64,000 bases of DNA from Pedobacter mucosus (GCF_022200785.1 NZ_CP087585.1:4588001-4652000); one strand, 5' to 3'. Counted from the first letter of the stretch, positions 33,641 through 41,915 are shown. Numbers and translations are program-made. Notes: generated from the sequence alone by a model not told the origin.

Positions 33641-34627
33641 ATGGAAAAAATTAAAGCAGGAATAATAGGTGGCGCAGGGTACACAGGTGGCGAAATGCTA
33701 CGTATCCTAATCAATCATCCAAACGTTGAAATTGCTTTTGTAAATAGTACCAGTAACGCTGGGAATTTAATTTCTGATGTACATACTGATTTAATCGGCG
33801 AAACTGATTTAAAATTTGTAAGTGATGTTCCTAAGGATATTGATGTACTATTTTTATGCGTTGGGCATGGCGATGCTAAAAAGTTTTTGGCTGCTAACTT
33901 AATTAATGAGGATATTAAAATTATCGATTTATCTCAGGATTTCCGACTAGCTACAAATGCTGGCTACGAAAATCGTGAATTCATTTACGGACTTCCAGAA
34001 CTTAATCGAGAGAAAATTAAATCTGCAAAAAATATTGCAAATCCTGGTTGTTTTGCTACTTGTATCCAACTTGGATTATTGCCATTAGCTGCAAAAGGTT
34101 TAATTAAAAATGAAGTTCATATTAATGCGACAACTGGTTCTACAGGCGCCGGACAAGGTTTATCAACAACTTCTCATTTTAGTTGGAGAAATAATAATCT
34201 TTCCATTTATAAGGCTTTTGAACATCAACATTTAAATGAGATTGGTGAAAGTCTCGTACAGGCAGGTTCCCCTTTAGGGGCGGAGGGGTTAAATTTCATC
34301 CCACAGCGTGGAGCTTTTACGAGAGGAATTTTGGCCTCAATGTATTTAGAAAGCGATTTAACATTAGAAGAGGCGCAAATCATTTATGAGGAATATTATA
34401 GCACTCATCCGTTTACACATGTAAGTCGGAAAAACATTGATTTAAAACAGGTTGTAAATACAAATAAAGCCTTGGTTCATGTAGAAAAGCATGGCACTAA
34501 ATTATTTATTATCAGCATTATCGATAACCTACTTAAAGGCGCTAGCGGACAAGCGGTTCAGAATATGAATTTATTGTTCGGCTTGGAAGAAAACGCAGGT
34601 TTGCGTTTAAAGGCATCCTACTTTTAA
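33641..34627 (+). CDS. argC: N-acetyl(succinyl)-gamma-glutamyl-phosphate reductase
   Basis: A 328-residue NADPH-dependent reductase, third step of arginine synthesis. Seen: GIIGGAGYTGGEMLRIL (Rossmann loop), the active-site Cys in NPGCFATCIQLGLLPL, TGSTGAGQGLSTTSHFSWR and HQHLNEIG. The segment AGSPLGAEGLNFIP (around nucleotides 34265-34297) is encoded by GC-rich DNA with CCCCTTTAGGGG and GGAGGGG. It looks like a small intergenic repeat that inserted in frame into a loop before the conserved NFIPQRGAFTRGI. Confidence 0.92.
   Translation: MEKIKAGIIGGAGYTGGEMLRILINHPNVEIAFVNSTSNAGNLISDVHTDLIGETDLKFVSDVPKDIDVLFLCVGHGDAKKFLAANLINEDIKIIDLSQDFRLATNAGYENREFIYGLPELNREKIKSAKNIANPGCFATCIQLGLLPLAAKGLIKNEVHINATTGSTGAGQGLSTTSHFSWRNNNLSIYKAFEHQHLNEIGESLVQAGSPLGAEGLNFIPQRGAFTRGILASMYLESDLTLEEAQIIYEEYYSTHPFTHVSRKNIDLKQVVNTNKALVHVEKHGTKLFIISIIDNLLKGASGQAVQNMNLLFGLEENAGLRLKASYF
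34265..34297. repeat. In-frame GC-rich palindromic insertion within argC
   Basis: CCCCTTTAGGGG (34269-34280) followed by CGGAGGGG stands out from the AT-rich gene. CCCCTTTAGGGG-type elements are common between genes in Bacteroidota. The frame is kept, adding about ten residues. Confidence 0.5.
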
Positions 34628-34633
34628 TCAAAT

Positions 34634-34691
34634 GTCATGCTGAGCTTGTCGAAGCACCTAATAAAGAGATTCTTCGCAAGCTCAGAATGAC
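34634..34691. repeat. Complete inverted repeat of the GAGCTTGTCGAAG family between argC and argD
   Basis: GTCATGCTGAGCTTGTCGAA (34634-34653) and its inverted partner CTTCGCAAGCTCAGAATGAC (34672-34691) form a long imperfect hairpin with a 17-base loop. It fills the gap between the two genes. Confidence 0.75.
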
Positions 34692-34709
34692 AAAATAATT
34701 CCTAAAAAA

Positions 34710-35840
34710 ATGCAATTATTCGACGTTTACCCACTTAACGATATAGAAATTACCAAAGCAACAGGCAGCAATGTTTGGGATGCTAACGGACAACAATACT
34801 TGGATTTATATGGCGGTCACGCAGTGATTTCCATCGGTCACACCAATCCACATTACGTAAATCGCTTAGCAGATCAATTAAATAAGGTAGGTTTTTACTC
34901 TAATTCGGTCAAAATTCCTTTGCAAAATCAACTTGCTGAAAAGCTGGGCGAAGTTTCTGGGAAAAAAGATTTTCAATTATTCTTGGTTAATTCTGGTGCT
35001 GAGGCAAACGAAAATGCTTTAAAATTAGCGTCGTTTTATAATGGAAGAAAGAAAGTGATTGCTTTCACAGGCGCTTTCCATGGAAGAACATCTTTAGCAG
35101 TTGCTGTTACAGATAACCCTAAAATAGTAGCGCCAATTAATCAAACGGAAAACGTAATCTTTTTGCCCTTTAATAATGAAGTTGCTTTAGAAGATACATT
35201 CAAAGCGCAAGGCGATGAAATCTCTGCCGTCATTATTGAAGGAATACAAGGTGTTGGTGGAATTAAAGAAGCATCAAAAAGTTTCTTGCAGAAAATTCGT
35301 ACCCTATGTGATGAATACAACGCAGTTTATATCGCCGATTCAGTGCAGTGCGGGTACGGTAGAACAGGTTTGTTTTACTCGCACGATTATTCAGGTGTTG
35401 AGGCCGATGTTTACACGATGGCGAAAGGAATGGGTAATGGATTTCCGGTTGCGGGAATTTCAATTGCTCCAAAATTTAAGCCATGGCATGGCGAATTGGG
35501 TACAACTTTCGGTGGGAATCATTTGGCCTGTGCTGCGGCTTTAGCTGTTTTAGAAGTGATGCAACAGGAAAACCTAATGAAAAATGCTGAAGAATTAGGA
35601 AACTATTTGATCGAAGAATTAAAGAAATTTGAGCAAGTAATTGAAGTTCGAGGTCGTGGGTTAATGATAGGAATTGAACTACCAGCAGAACTTGCTCATG
35701 TTAAAAAAGAATTATTATTTACGCACCATATTTTTACCGGCGAAGCAAAACCGAACGTAATTCGTTTGTTGCCAGCTTTGAATTTAACTAAAGCACATGC
35801 GGATGAATTTTTGGCTGCGTTTGGTGAACTAGTTAATTAG
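34710..35840 (+). CDS. argD: N-acetyl(succinyl)ornithine aminotransferase, class III
   Basis: A 376-residue PLP enzyme that transaminates the acylglutamate semialdehyde to acylornithine. Seen: NSGAEANENALKLA (phosphate-binding), AFTGAFHGRTSLAVAV, IADSVQCGYGRTG (the usual DEVQ has Ser in place of Glu), and the Schiff-base Lys in TMAKGMGNGFPVAGI, then TTFGGNHLACAAALAV. The family includes AstC and succinylornithine aminotransferases, and the neighbouring transcarbamylase suggests a succinylated substrate here. Confidence 0.9.
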   Translation: MQLFDVYPLNDIEITKATGSNVWDANGQQYLDLYGGHAVISIGHTNPHYVNRLADQLNKVGFYSNSVKIPLQNQLAEKLGEVSGKKDFQLFLVNSGAEANENALKLASFYNGRKKVIAFTGAFHGRTSLAVAVTDNPKIVAPINQTENVIFLPFNNEVALEDTFKAQGDEISAVIIEGIQGVGGIKEASKSFLQKIRTLCDEYNAVYIADSVQCGYGRTGLFYSHDYSGVEADVYTMAKGMGNGFPVAGISIAPKFKPWHGELGTTFGGNHLACAAALAVLEVMQQENLMKNAEELGNYLIEELKKFEQVIEVRGRGLMIGIELPAELAHVKKELLFTHHIFTGEAKPNVIRLLPALNLTKAHADEFLAAFGELVN

Positions 35841-35844
35841 CGAA

Positions 35845-35868
35845 AAGCTGAAAGACTAAAGCTGAAAG
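35845..35868. repeat. Left arm of inverted repeat flanking the four-helix-bundle gene
   Basis: AAGCTGAAAGACTAAAGC then TGAAAG. Its inverted counterpart is at 36370-36399 on the other side of the gene. Confidence 0.6.
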
Positions 35869-35973
35869 TGGATTGCGATTAGCTTATATGATGGCAAAGA
35901 ACTAATTTAGAGAAGTCCCTATTTTCAAATACAAAGGCTTTGTCTTTGTGCTTAAAATTTAAGCTAAACGAAA

Positions 35974-36333
35974 ATGAGGAATTATCAAAAATTAGAAGTT
36001 TGGAAAAAAGCGCATTTAATGGTTCTATTTGTTTATTCAGATATTCTTCCATTATTTCCACTCTCTGAGAAGTACGATTTGCATAGTCAAGTCAAAAGAG
36101 CTGCATATTCAGTCCCTTTAAACATTGTTGAAGGAGCTGGAAGAAATTCGGACATGGATTTTGCTAGGTTTTTAGATATGGCGTTAGGTTCTTGCCACGA
36201 AACCGAATATGCTTGTTTGCTTGCAAAAGATTTGAGATACTTAAATGAAGAAAAGTATCATGAGATAAATAATAAAACTAATGAGGTTAAAGCAATGCTG
36301 ATTGGCTTGCTGAAACGTTTAAGAAATAATTGA
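35974..36333 (+). CDS. Four-helix-bundle protein (S23 / 23S rRNA intervening-sequence family)
   Basis: A 119-residue all-helical protein. Typical segments are YQKLEVWKKAHLMVLFVY, FPLSEKYDLHSQVKRAAYSVPLNIVEGAGR and FLDMALGSCHETEYACLLAKDL, matching the family known from proteins encoded in 23S rRNA intervening sequences and from free-standing copies. It is not in an rRNA gene here: it sits between argD and argF', has no link to arginine synthesis, and is bounded by an inverted repeat. Function of the family is not settled; nucleic-acid binding is suspected from its basic surface. Confidence 0.88.
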   Translation: MRNYQKLEVWKKAHLMVLFVYSDILPLFPLSEKYDLHSQVKRAAYSVPLNIVEGAGRNSDMDFARFLDMALGSCHETEYACLLAKDLRYLNEEKYHEINNKTNEVKAMLIGLLKRLRNN

Positions 36334-36369
36334 CTAAGACGTAGGTCTGTTTTTTGCATTGGCAGAAAG

Positions 36370-36399
36370 CTTTCAGCCTTGAGCTCTAGTCTTCAAGCT
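36370..36399. repeat. Right arm of inverted repeat flanking the four-helix-bundle gene
   Basis: CTTTCAGCCTTGAGCTC then TAGTCTTCAAGCT; its reverse complement aligns with the left arm at 35845 with a short insertion. Confidence 0.6.
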
Positions 36400-36406
36400 A
36401 TTAAAA

Positions 36407-37378
36407 ATGAAACTTTTCACTTCCGTACATGATGTTCCAAGCATCAAACAATTTGTAAAAGATGCACTTGCGCTAAAAGCAAATCCATATGCTCATCAGG
36501 ATTTAGGTAAGAACAAAACTTTAGGTTTAGTTTTTATGAATCCTAGCTTACGTACCCGTTTAAGCACTCAAAAAGCTGCATTAAATTTAGGTATGAATGT
36601 GATGGTGATGAATTTAGACAAAGAAGGTTGGGCTTTAGAAACACAAGATGGCGTTGTCATGAATGGTTCTACAGTTGAACATATTCGTGAAGCTGCCGCA
36701 GTAATGGGCCAATATTGTGATATTTTAGGATTGCGTTCGTTTCCTAAATTAAACAATCGTGAAGAAGATTATAGTGAAGATTTCTTCAACAAATTTGTAA
36801 AATACTGTGCTATTCCAGTGGTTAGTTTGGAAAGCGCAACCCGTCATCCCTTGCAAAGTTTTGCTGATATTATTACCATTCACGAAACCTGGACGGAAAA
36901 AATCGATGGCACAAAACCAAAGGTAGTTTTGGCTTGGGCGCCTCATGTTAAAGCATTGCCACAAGCAGTTCCAAATTCATTTGCTGAATGGATGTGTAAA
37001 GCACAGGAAGAGGGAATGATTGATTTTACAATCGCTCAACCTGAAGGTTACGAACTTGCTGAAAACTTTACTCCAGGAGCTGATATTCAATATAATATAG
37101 AGGAAGCTTTGGCTGGTGCTGATTATGTTTATGTTAAAAATTGGAGCAGTTATAAAGAATATGGTAAAGTTTTAACTTATCCAGATGGGTGGATGATGAA
37201 TAATGAAAAGCTGAAGTTTACTAACAACGCAAAAGTAATGCACTGCTTACCTGTTCGTCGAGATTTAGAGTTGTCGTCTGAGATTTTAGACGGTCCAAAT
37301 TCATTGGTAATTCACGAAGCTGGAAATCGCTTGTGGGCGGCGCAAGCGGTGTTGAAAGCAATGTTGGAAGAATTATAA
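36407..37378 (+). CDS. argF': N-succinylornithine (or N-acetylornithine) carbamoyltransferase
   Basis: A 323-residue transcarbamylase. The carbamoyl-phosphate loop reads NPSLRTRLSTQKAALNLG instead of the STRTR of ordinary OTCase, and HCLPVRRDLELS is the family end motif. The residue aligned with Pro90 of Bacteroides fragilis SOTCase and Glu92 of Xanthomonas AOTCase is Val90 (MNGSTVEHIREA). Published mutants show that Glu gives acetylornithine specificity while Pro, Ser, Val or Ala gives succinylornithine specificity. A succinylated pathway is therefore predicted. True ornithine carbamoyltransferase activity is unlikely. Confidence 0.9.
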   Translation: MKLFTSVHDVPSIKQFVKDALALKANPYAHQDLGKNKTLGLVFMNPSLRTRLSTQKAALNLGMNVMVMNLDKEGWALETQDGVVMNGSTVEHIREAAAVMGQYCDILGLRSFPKLNNREEDYSEDFFNKFVKYCAIPVVSLESATRHPLQSFADIITIHETWTEKIDGTKPKVVLAWAPHVKALPQAVPNSFAEWMCKAQEEGMIDFTIAQPEGYELAENFTPGADIQYNIEEALAGADYVYVKNWSSYKEYGKVLTYPDGWMMNNEKLKFTNNAKVMHCLPVRRDLELSSEILDGPNSLVIHEAGNRLWAAQAVLKAMLEEL

Positions 37379-37387
37379 ATATGTTAC

Positions 37388-37442
37388 GGGTTGTGAGTTG
37401 CGGGTATAGATACCGAAGCTCATAACCCATAACTCGCAACCC
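37388..37442. repeat. Inverted repeat between argF' and argB
   Basis: GGGTTGTGAGTTGCGGG (37388-37404) and CCCATAACTCGCAACCC (37426-37442) are inverted partners with a few mismatches. A further CATAACTC copy follows. It fills the gap. Confidence 0.7.
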
Positions 37443-37453
37443 ATAACTCAAAT

Positions 37454-38242
37454 ATGAAACAACTCACAATCATAAAAATAGGTGGAAATGTAATTGATAA
37501 CTCGGCAAATTTACATCAGTTTTTGTTAGATTTTACGGCATTACCAGGAGATAAAATATTAGTTCATGGAGGAGGAAAAATTGCAACCGAATTGGGTGAA
37601 AGCTTAGGCATAGAAGCCAAAATGGTTGAAGGAAGAAGGGTTACTGATATTGAAACTTTGCGCATTGTAACAATGGTTTACGCAGGTTTGATAAATAAAA
37701 ATATGGTTGCTCAATTACAAGCAAAGGGCAGCAATGCGATTGGTTTAACTGGTGCTGATGGAAATATCATTAAGGCGAAGAAACGTCCAGTTAAAGATAT
37801 TGATTATGGTTTCGTTGGGGATTTAGACGAGAATTCTGTATCTGCAACAACTTTAAATAGTTTATTAAAAGCTGGTTTGGTTCCGGTTTTATGTGCAATT
37901 ACGCATGATGGAGATACTCAACTTTTGAATACAAATGCCGATACGATTGCCTCTTCAGTTGCTGTTGCAATGTCGTCTTTATATGAAACGCGTTTGGTAT
38001 ATTGCTTTGAAAAAAAAGGTGTATTGATTGATGTAGACGATGATAATTCTGTAATTAAAGAAATTAAAGCGGATGAATTTGAGGGTTTAAAAGTTGATGG
38101 TATAGTGCAAGGCGGAATGATTCCAAAATTGCAAAATGCTTTTGAAGCAATTACAAAGGGTGTTTCTGCGGTTTTTATCGGTAAAGCCAATGAATTAGGA
38201 GAGCTTGCTGAGGGAACTTTCGGAACTAAGATGTTGAAGTAA
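37454..38242 (+). CDS. argB: N-acetyl(succinyl)glutamate kinase
   Basis: A 262-residue amino-acid kinase phosphorylating the acylglutamate gamma-carboxylate. Seen: IKIGGNVID, LVHGGGKIATELGE, EGRRVTDIETLRIV (substrate Arg), GLTGADGNIIKAK, LLNTNADTIASSVA and GGMIPKLQNAFEAI. It is of the short, non-hexameric type without the N-terminal helix linked to arginine feedback, so feedback inhibition may act elsewhere. Substrate acyl group is inferred from the neighbouring argF'. Confidence 0.93.
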   Translation: MKQLTIIKIGGNVIDNSANLHQFLLDFTALPGDKILVHGGGKIATELGESLGIEAKMVEGRRVTDIETLRIVTMVYAGLINKNMVAQLQAKGSNAIGLTGADGNIIKAKKRPVKDIDYGFVGDLDENSVSATTLNSLLKAGLVPVLCAITHDGDTQLLNTNADTIASSVAVAMSSLYETRLVYCFEKKGVLIDVDDDNSVIKEIKADEFEGLKVDGIVQGGMIPKLQNAFEAITKGVSAVFIGKANELGELAEGTFGTKMLK

Positions 38243-38246
38243 GGTT

Positions 38247-38316
38247 TTCACCACCAAGACACCAAGAACACAAAGGATAATAAATCTAACTTTGTTACCT
38301 CTGTGTTTTTGTGATG
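38247..38316. repeat. Inverted pair of the ACCACAAAG-type repeat without a gene inside
   Basis: CACCACCAAGACACCAAG then AACACAAAGG on the left, and CCTCTGTGTTTTTGTGATG on the right, inverted, about 20 bases apart. It looks like an empty or MITE-like version of the arms flanking the GxxExxY gene at 47743. Confidence 0.5.
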
Positions 38317-38372
38317 TATGATTGTGCAATAGAAAGAAGAAGAAACCGAATGATTACAATCTTTGCCGTCTA

Positions 38373-38437
38373 AACCTGATAGCAGTGGAAAGCTCCCGAT
38401 TTTTCTTCGGGACTTGTAACGAATAGCAGGACTGAAC
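38373..38437 (+). repeat. Dispersed hairpin repeat, best-defined copy
   Basis: CCTGATAGCAGTGGAAAGC, a CCCGA/TCGGG stem, then GAATAGCAGGACTGAAC. Related copies are at 1431, 12556 (minus) and 43201 (minus). Confidence 0.6.
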
Positions 38438-38522
38438 ATTAATAGCATTACTAAACTTGCTTTTCAAAAAAAATAAATCAGTGTAATCAAATAATCGGTG
38501 TAATCAAACCGGAGGTATAATC

Positions 38523-39335
38523 ATGACAAAAAAAATAGCCATAATTGGTAGCGGGAATATCGGTTTATCTTTAGCGAAAGGATTGGTAAAAGCTGACTTT
38601 GCTCAAGCTGCCGATATAACACTAACAAGAAGAAATATCGATCATTTGAAATCTTTTTCGGACGCTGGATTTATAGTGAGCAATAACAATAAACAAGCAG
38701 TCGCCAATGCGGATGTTGTAATTCTAGCTGTTCTACCCCAACAATTAAACACCGTTTTGGATGAAATAAGTTCTTCCATATACACTGAAAAGCACCTCGT
38801 AATCTCCGTTATCTCTGGTGTAAGTTGTGCTGCGGTTCGAGAAAAGTTAGGAGAAAACGTAGAAGTAATACGCGTAATGCCAAATACGGCAATTGCAATC
38901 GGGCAATCGATGACTTGTATGGCGAGCGACAATGCATCAGCAGAAAATATCGAAGATGTTACTAAAATGTTCGAAACCGTTGGTGCCGTTGTAAAGATTA
39001 ATGAAGACTTAATGACTGCCGCAACAGCGCTTTGTGCTTGTGGTATTGCTTTCTTTTTAAGGGCAATCAGAGCTGCATCTCAAGGCGGTGTAGAAATTGG
39101 TTTTCATGCTGATGAGGCTTTGAAAATGGCAGTTCAAACCGCAAAAGGAGCTGCAGATTTACTTTTATTACATGGAACGCATCCAGAATCAGAAATAGAT
39201 AAGGTAACTTCGCCAAAAGGCTGCACTATTGCTGGTTTAAATGAAATGGAGCATAATGGGTTTAGCTCTTCTTTGATAAAAGGCATTAAGCTTTCTGCTT
39301 TAAAAGCAGGAAATTTATACACCAAGGAAAGCTAA
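38523..39335 (+). CDS. proC: Pyrroline-5-carboxylate reductase
   Basis: A 270-residue NAD(P)H enzyme making proline from pyrroline-5-carboxylate. Seen: IAIIGSGNIGLSLAKGL (dinucleotide-binding), VILAVLPQQLNTVLDEI, SVISGVSCAAVRE, VIRVMPNTAIAIGQSM, and the C-terminal VTSPKGCTIAGLNEMEHNGF signature. Placing proC inside an arginine operon links the two glutamate-derived pathways; P5C also arises from ornithine. The gap before it (38243-38522) contains two repeats and no promoter that I can identify. Confidence 0.93.
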   Translation: MTKKIAIIGSGNIGLSLAKGLVKADFAQAADITLTRRNIDHLKSFSDAGFIVSNNNKQAVANADVVILAVLPQQLNTVLDEISSSIYTEKHLVISVISGVSCAAVREKLGENVEVIRVMPNTAIAIGQSMTCMASDNASAENIEDVTKMFETVGAVVKINEDLMTAATALCACGIAFFLRAIRAASQGGVEIGFHADEALKMAVQTAKGAADLLLLHGTHPESEIDKVTSPKGCTIAGLNEMEHNGFSSSLIKGIKLSALKAGNLYTKES

Positions 39336-39386
39336 AAGGTTAAAGCTCAAAGCAAATATAAAAGTGGCAAGTTTAAGGCTCAATGT

Positions 39387-39415
39387 CTTGATACTTGATA
39401 CTAATTACTTGATAC
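39387..39415. repeat. CTTGATACTTGATAC repeat just before the argE-type gene
   Basis: CTTGATACTTGATAC and then TTACTTGATAC, ending one base before the start codon at 39417. The same motif makes the hairpin between sdhB and sdhA at 58507. Confidence 0.6.
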
Positions 39416-39416
39416 T

Positions 39417-40484
39417 ATGTTGTTAGAAAATATACAAAAGGAAAGTCTGGATTTGTTGAGGCAATTAATTCGAATTCAGTCTTTTAGTAAAGAAGAAGAT
39501 AGAACAGCTAACTTAATTGCTCAATTTTTAGAAGAGCGAGGCGTTAAAAACCAGCGTAAAATGAACAACGTTTGGGCATACAATAAGCACTTTGATGCGA
39601 GTAAACCCACCGTTTTATTAAATTCTCATCACGATACGGTCAAACCAAATTCTGGTTATACACGCGACCCATATGATGCTGCAATAGAAGGTGATAAGCT
39701 TTTTGGTTTAGGTAGCAATGACGCTGGCGGATGCTTAGTTTCGCTAATTGGAGCGTTTTTATATTATTACGATCAGGAAAATTTAAAATATAATATTTGT
39801 TTAGCCGCAACGGCGGAAGAAGAAATATCTGGAAATAATGGCTTAGAATTAGTTCTGCCAGATTTAGGATTATTGGAATTTGGAATCGTAGGGGAACCAA
39901 CAGAAATGCATTTAGCAATTGCAGAACGAGGATTGTTAGTTTTAGATTGTGAATCTCACGGAAAAGCCGGTCATGCGGCCAGAGAAGAAGGAGAAAACGC
40001 GATATATAAAGCGCTTAAGGATATTGAATGGTTTAGAAGTTATCAATTCCCTAAAGTTTCCGAAGTTTTCGGTCCGCTGAAAATGACGGTAACCATAATT
40101 AACGCTGGTTCTCAACATAATGTAGTACCTGCAAATTGCACTTTTACAGTTGATGTTCGGGTTACAGACGCTTACACAAACGAAGAAGTTTTAGAAATTA
40201 TCCGTGCAAATGTAGATTGTGATGTCAAACCGCGTTCTATTCGTTTGAAACCATCATCGATTGATAAAAATCATCCAGTGGTGCAAGCTGGTGTTGCGCT
40301 TGGAAAAACGACTTATGGTTCGCCAACAACCTCAGATCAGGCTTTATTAGATATTCCTTCAGTTAAATGCGGTCCAGGTTTTTCCGGTCGCTCGCACATG
40401 GCTGATGAATTTTTATATGTAAAAGAAGTAGCTGAAGGTGTTGAAGGGTATGTGAATATGTTGAAACCAGTTATTGTTGGGTAG
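39417..40484 (+). CDS. M20-family deacylase, probable N-acyl(succinyl)citrulline or -ornithine deacylase
   Basis: A 355-residue zinc amidohydrolase of the ArgE/DapE family. Seen: metal ligands in LNSHHDTVKP and GSNDAGG, catalytic Glu in TAEEEISGNNG, GEPTEM, dimerisation-domain GKAGHAAR and the last His in SGRSHMADE. In a pathway with an acylornithine transcarbamylase, the acyl group leaves at the citrulline stage, so N-succinylcitrulline is the predicted substrate. Activity toward acetylated forms cannot be excluded. It sits between proC and argH. Confidence 0.87.
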   Translation: MLLENIQKESLDLLRQLIRIQSFSKEEDRTANLIAQFLEERGVKNQRKMNNVWAYNKHFDASKPTVLLNSHHDTVKPNSGYTRDPYDAAIEGDKLFGLGSNDAGGCLVSLIGAFLYYYDQENLKYNICLAATAEEEISGNNGLELVLPDLGLLEFGIVGEPTEMHLAIAERGLLVLDCESHGKAGHAAREEGENAIYKALKDIEWFRSYQFPKVSEVFGPLKMTVTIINAGSQHNVVPANCTFTVDVRVTDAYTNEEVLEIIRANVDCDVKPRSIRLKPSSIDKNHPVVQAGVALGKTTYGSPTTSDQALLDIPSVKCGPGFSGRSHMADEFLYVKEVAEGVEGYVNMLKPVIVG

Positions 40485-40493
40485 AAATTAAAT

Positions 40494-40575
40494 TAACCTT
40501 GGTGATCTTAGTGTCTTGGTGGTAAAAAAGCTTTGTGTGCTTTGCGAAAAATTTGGTGTCCTTTGTAGTTAAATA
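40494..40575. repeat. CTTTGTGG-type repeats between the deacylase gene and argH
   Basis: Three tandem one-way variants: CCTTGGTGATCTTAGTGTC, TTTGTGTGCTTTGCG and TTTGGTGTCCTTTGTAGTTAA. All have the orientation of the right arm at 48133-48165. Confidence 0.6.
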
Positions 40576-40582
40576 AAAGTAA

Positions 40583-41914
40583 ATGAAAATCTGGCAAAAA
40601 AATATAGATGTTAATCAACTTGTAGAGACTTTTACTGTTGGAAAAGACCGTGAATTAGATCTACAAATGGCAAAATTTGATATATTGGGCTCTTTGGCCC
40701 ATACTCAAATGTTAGCAACCATAAATTTATTAACTGCTGAAGAATTAGTAATAGTACAGCAAGAACTTAAAAATATTTACGCAGAAATTGAGGCTGGACA
40801 CTTCACGATCGACGACAGTGTAGAAGATGTACATTCTCAAGTGGAATGGTTGTTAACGCAACGCATCGGCGAAGCTGGAAAAAAAATTCATAGCGGTCGC
40901 TCGCGTAATGATCAGGTTTTAGTGGATTTAAAACTGTTTTTTAGGGCTTGTATTGAAGATATGGTTGGGCAAACTTCAATTTTGTTCAATCTATTAATTG
41001 AGCTAAGCAATACGCACAAAGATAAATTAGTTCCAGGTTATACGCATTTGCAGATTGCTATGCCATCATCTTTCGGATTATGGTTTGGCGCTTACGCCGA
41101 AAGCTTGGTCGATGATATGGAATTAATGCTAGCGGCCTGGAAAATCTGCAATAAAAATCCGTTAGGTTCTGCTGCTGGTTATGGCTCATCCTTTCCTTTA
41201 AACAGAACTTTTACTACTGAGTTGTTAGGTTTCGAAAGCCTAAATTACAATGTAGTTTATGCCCAAATGGGGCGAGGAAAAACCGAAAGAATTTTAGCTC
41301 AGGCAATGAGTGCAGTTGCGGCAACGTTGGCTAAAATGGCCATGGATGTTTGTTTATTTATTAATCAGAATTTCGGTTTTATTACTTTTCCGCCAGAGCT
41401 AACCACCGGTTCGAGTATAATGCCGCACAAAAAAAATCCTGATGTTTTTGAGTTGATTCGTAGTCGCTGCAATAAAATTCAGGCTTTGCCAAATGAAATC
41501 GCTATGATGATTACTAACCTTCCATCAGGTTATCACCGTGATTTACAATTATTAAAAGAGAACCTTTTTCCGGCAATAACCTCACTAAATGAATGTTTAG
41601 AAATCGCAACTTTCATGTTTCAAAATATCACTATAAAAGATGATATCTTAAAGGATAAAAAGTATGATTATTTGTTCAGCGTAGAAGTAGTTAACGATTT
41701 GGCTTCGCAAGGCGTTCCATTTAGAGAGGCTTATAAAATAGTGGGCGAACAAATAGAAAATGGTACTTTTGCTCCATCAGGAGAAATACATCATACACAC
41801 GAAGGCAGTATTGGCAACCTTTGTAATGAGCAAATTTCTGCTGCAATGGATCAAGTGATAAGCCAGTTTGGTTTTAAAAAAGTTAATAAAGCGATAGAAG
41901 ATTTAATAGCATAA
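40583..41914 (+). CDS. argH: Argininosuccinate lyase
   Basis: A 443-residue fumarase/aspartase-superfamily enzyme releasing fumarate to give arginine. Seen: HSGRSRNDQVLVDLKLF, VPGYTHLQIAMPSSFG and the superfamily signature TTGSSIMPHKKNPDVFE, with the catalytic Ser loop. The N-terminal part has MAKFDILGSLAHTQML as expected. The next gene starts one base after the stop, so argH is translationally close to an aminotransferase. Confidence 0.94.
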   Translation: MKIWQKNIDVNQLVETFTVGKDRELDLQMAKFDILGSLAHTQMLATINLLTAEELVIVQQELKNIYAEIEAGHFTIDDSVEDVHSQVEWLLTQRIGEAGKKIHSGRSRNDQVLVDLKLFFRACIEDMVGQTSILFNLLIELSNTHKDKLVPGYTHLQIAMPSSFGLWFGAYAESLVDDMELMLAAWKICNKNPLGSAAGYGSSFPLNRTFTTELLGFESLNYNVVYAQMGRGKTERILAQAMSAVAATLAKMAMDVCLFINQNFGFITFPPELTTGSSIMPHKKNPDVFELIRSRCNKIQALPNEIAMMITNLPSGYHRDLQLLKENLFPAITSLNECLEIATFMFQNITIKDDILKDKKYDYLFSVEVVNDLASQGVPFREAYKIVGEQIENGTFAPSGEIHHTHEGSIGNLCNEQISAAMDQVISQFGFKKVNKAIEDLIA

Positions 41915-41915
41915 T

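Noticed and set aside
35974..36333. Remnant of a 23S rRNA gene around the four-helix-bundle gene
   Set aside because: No rRNA-like sequence is present on either side; both neighbours are arginine genes.
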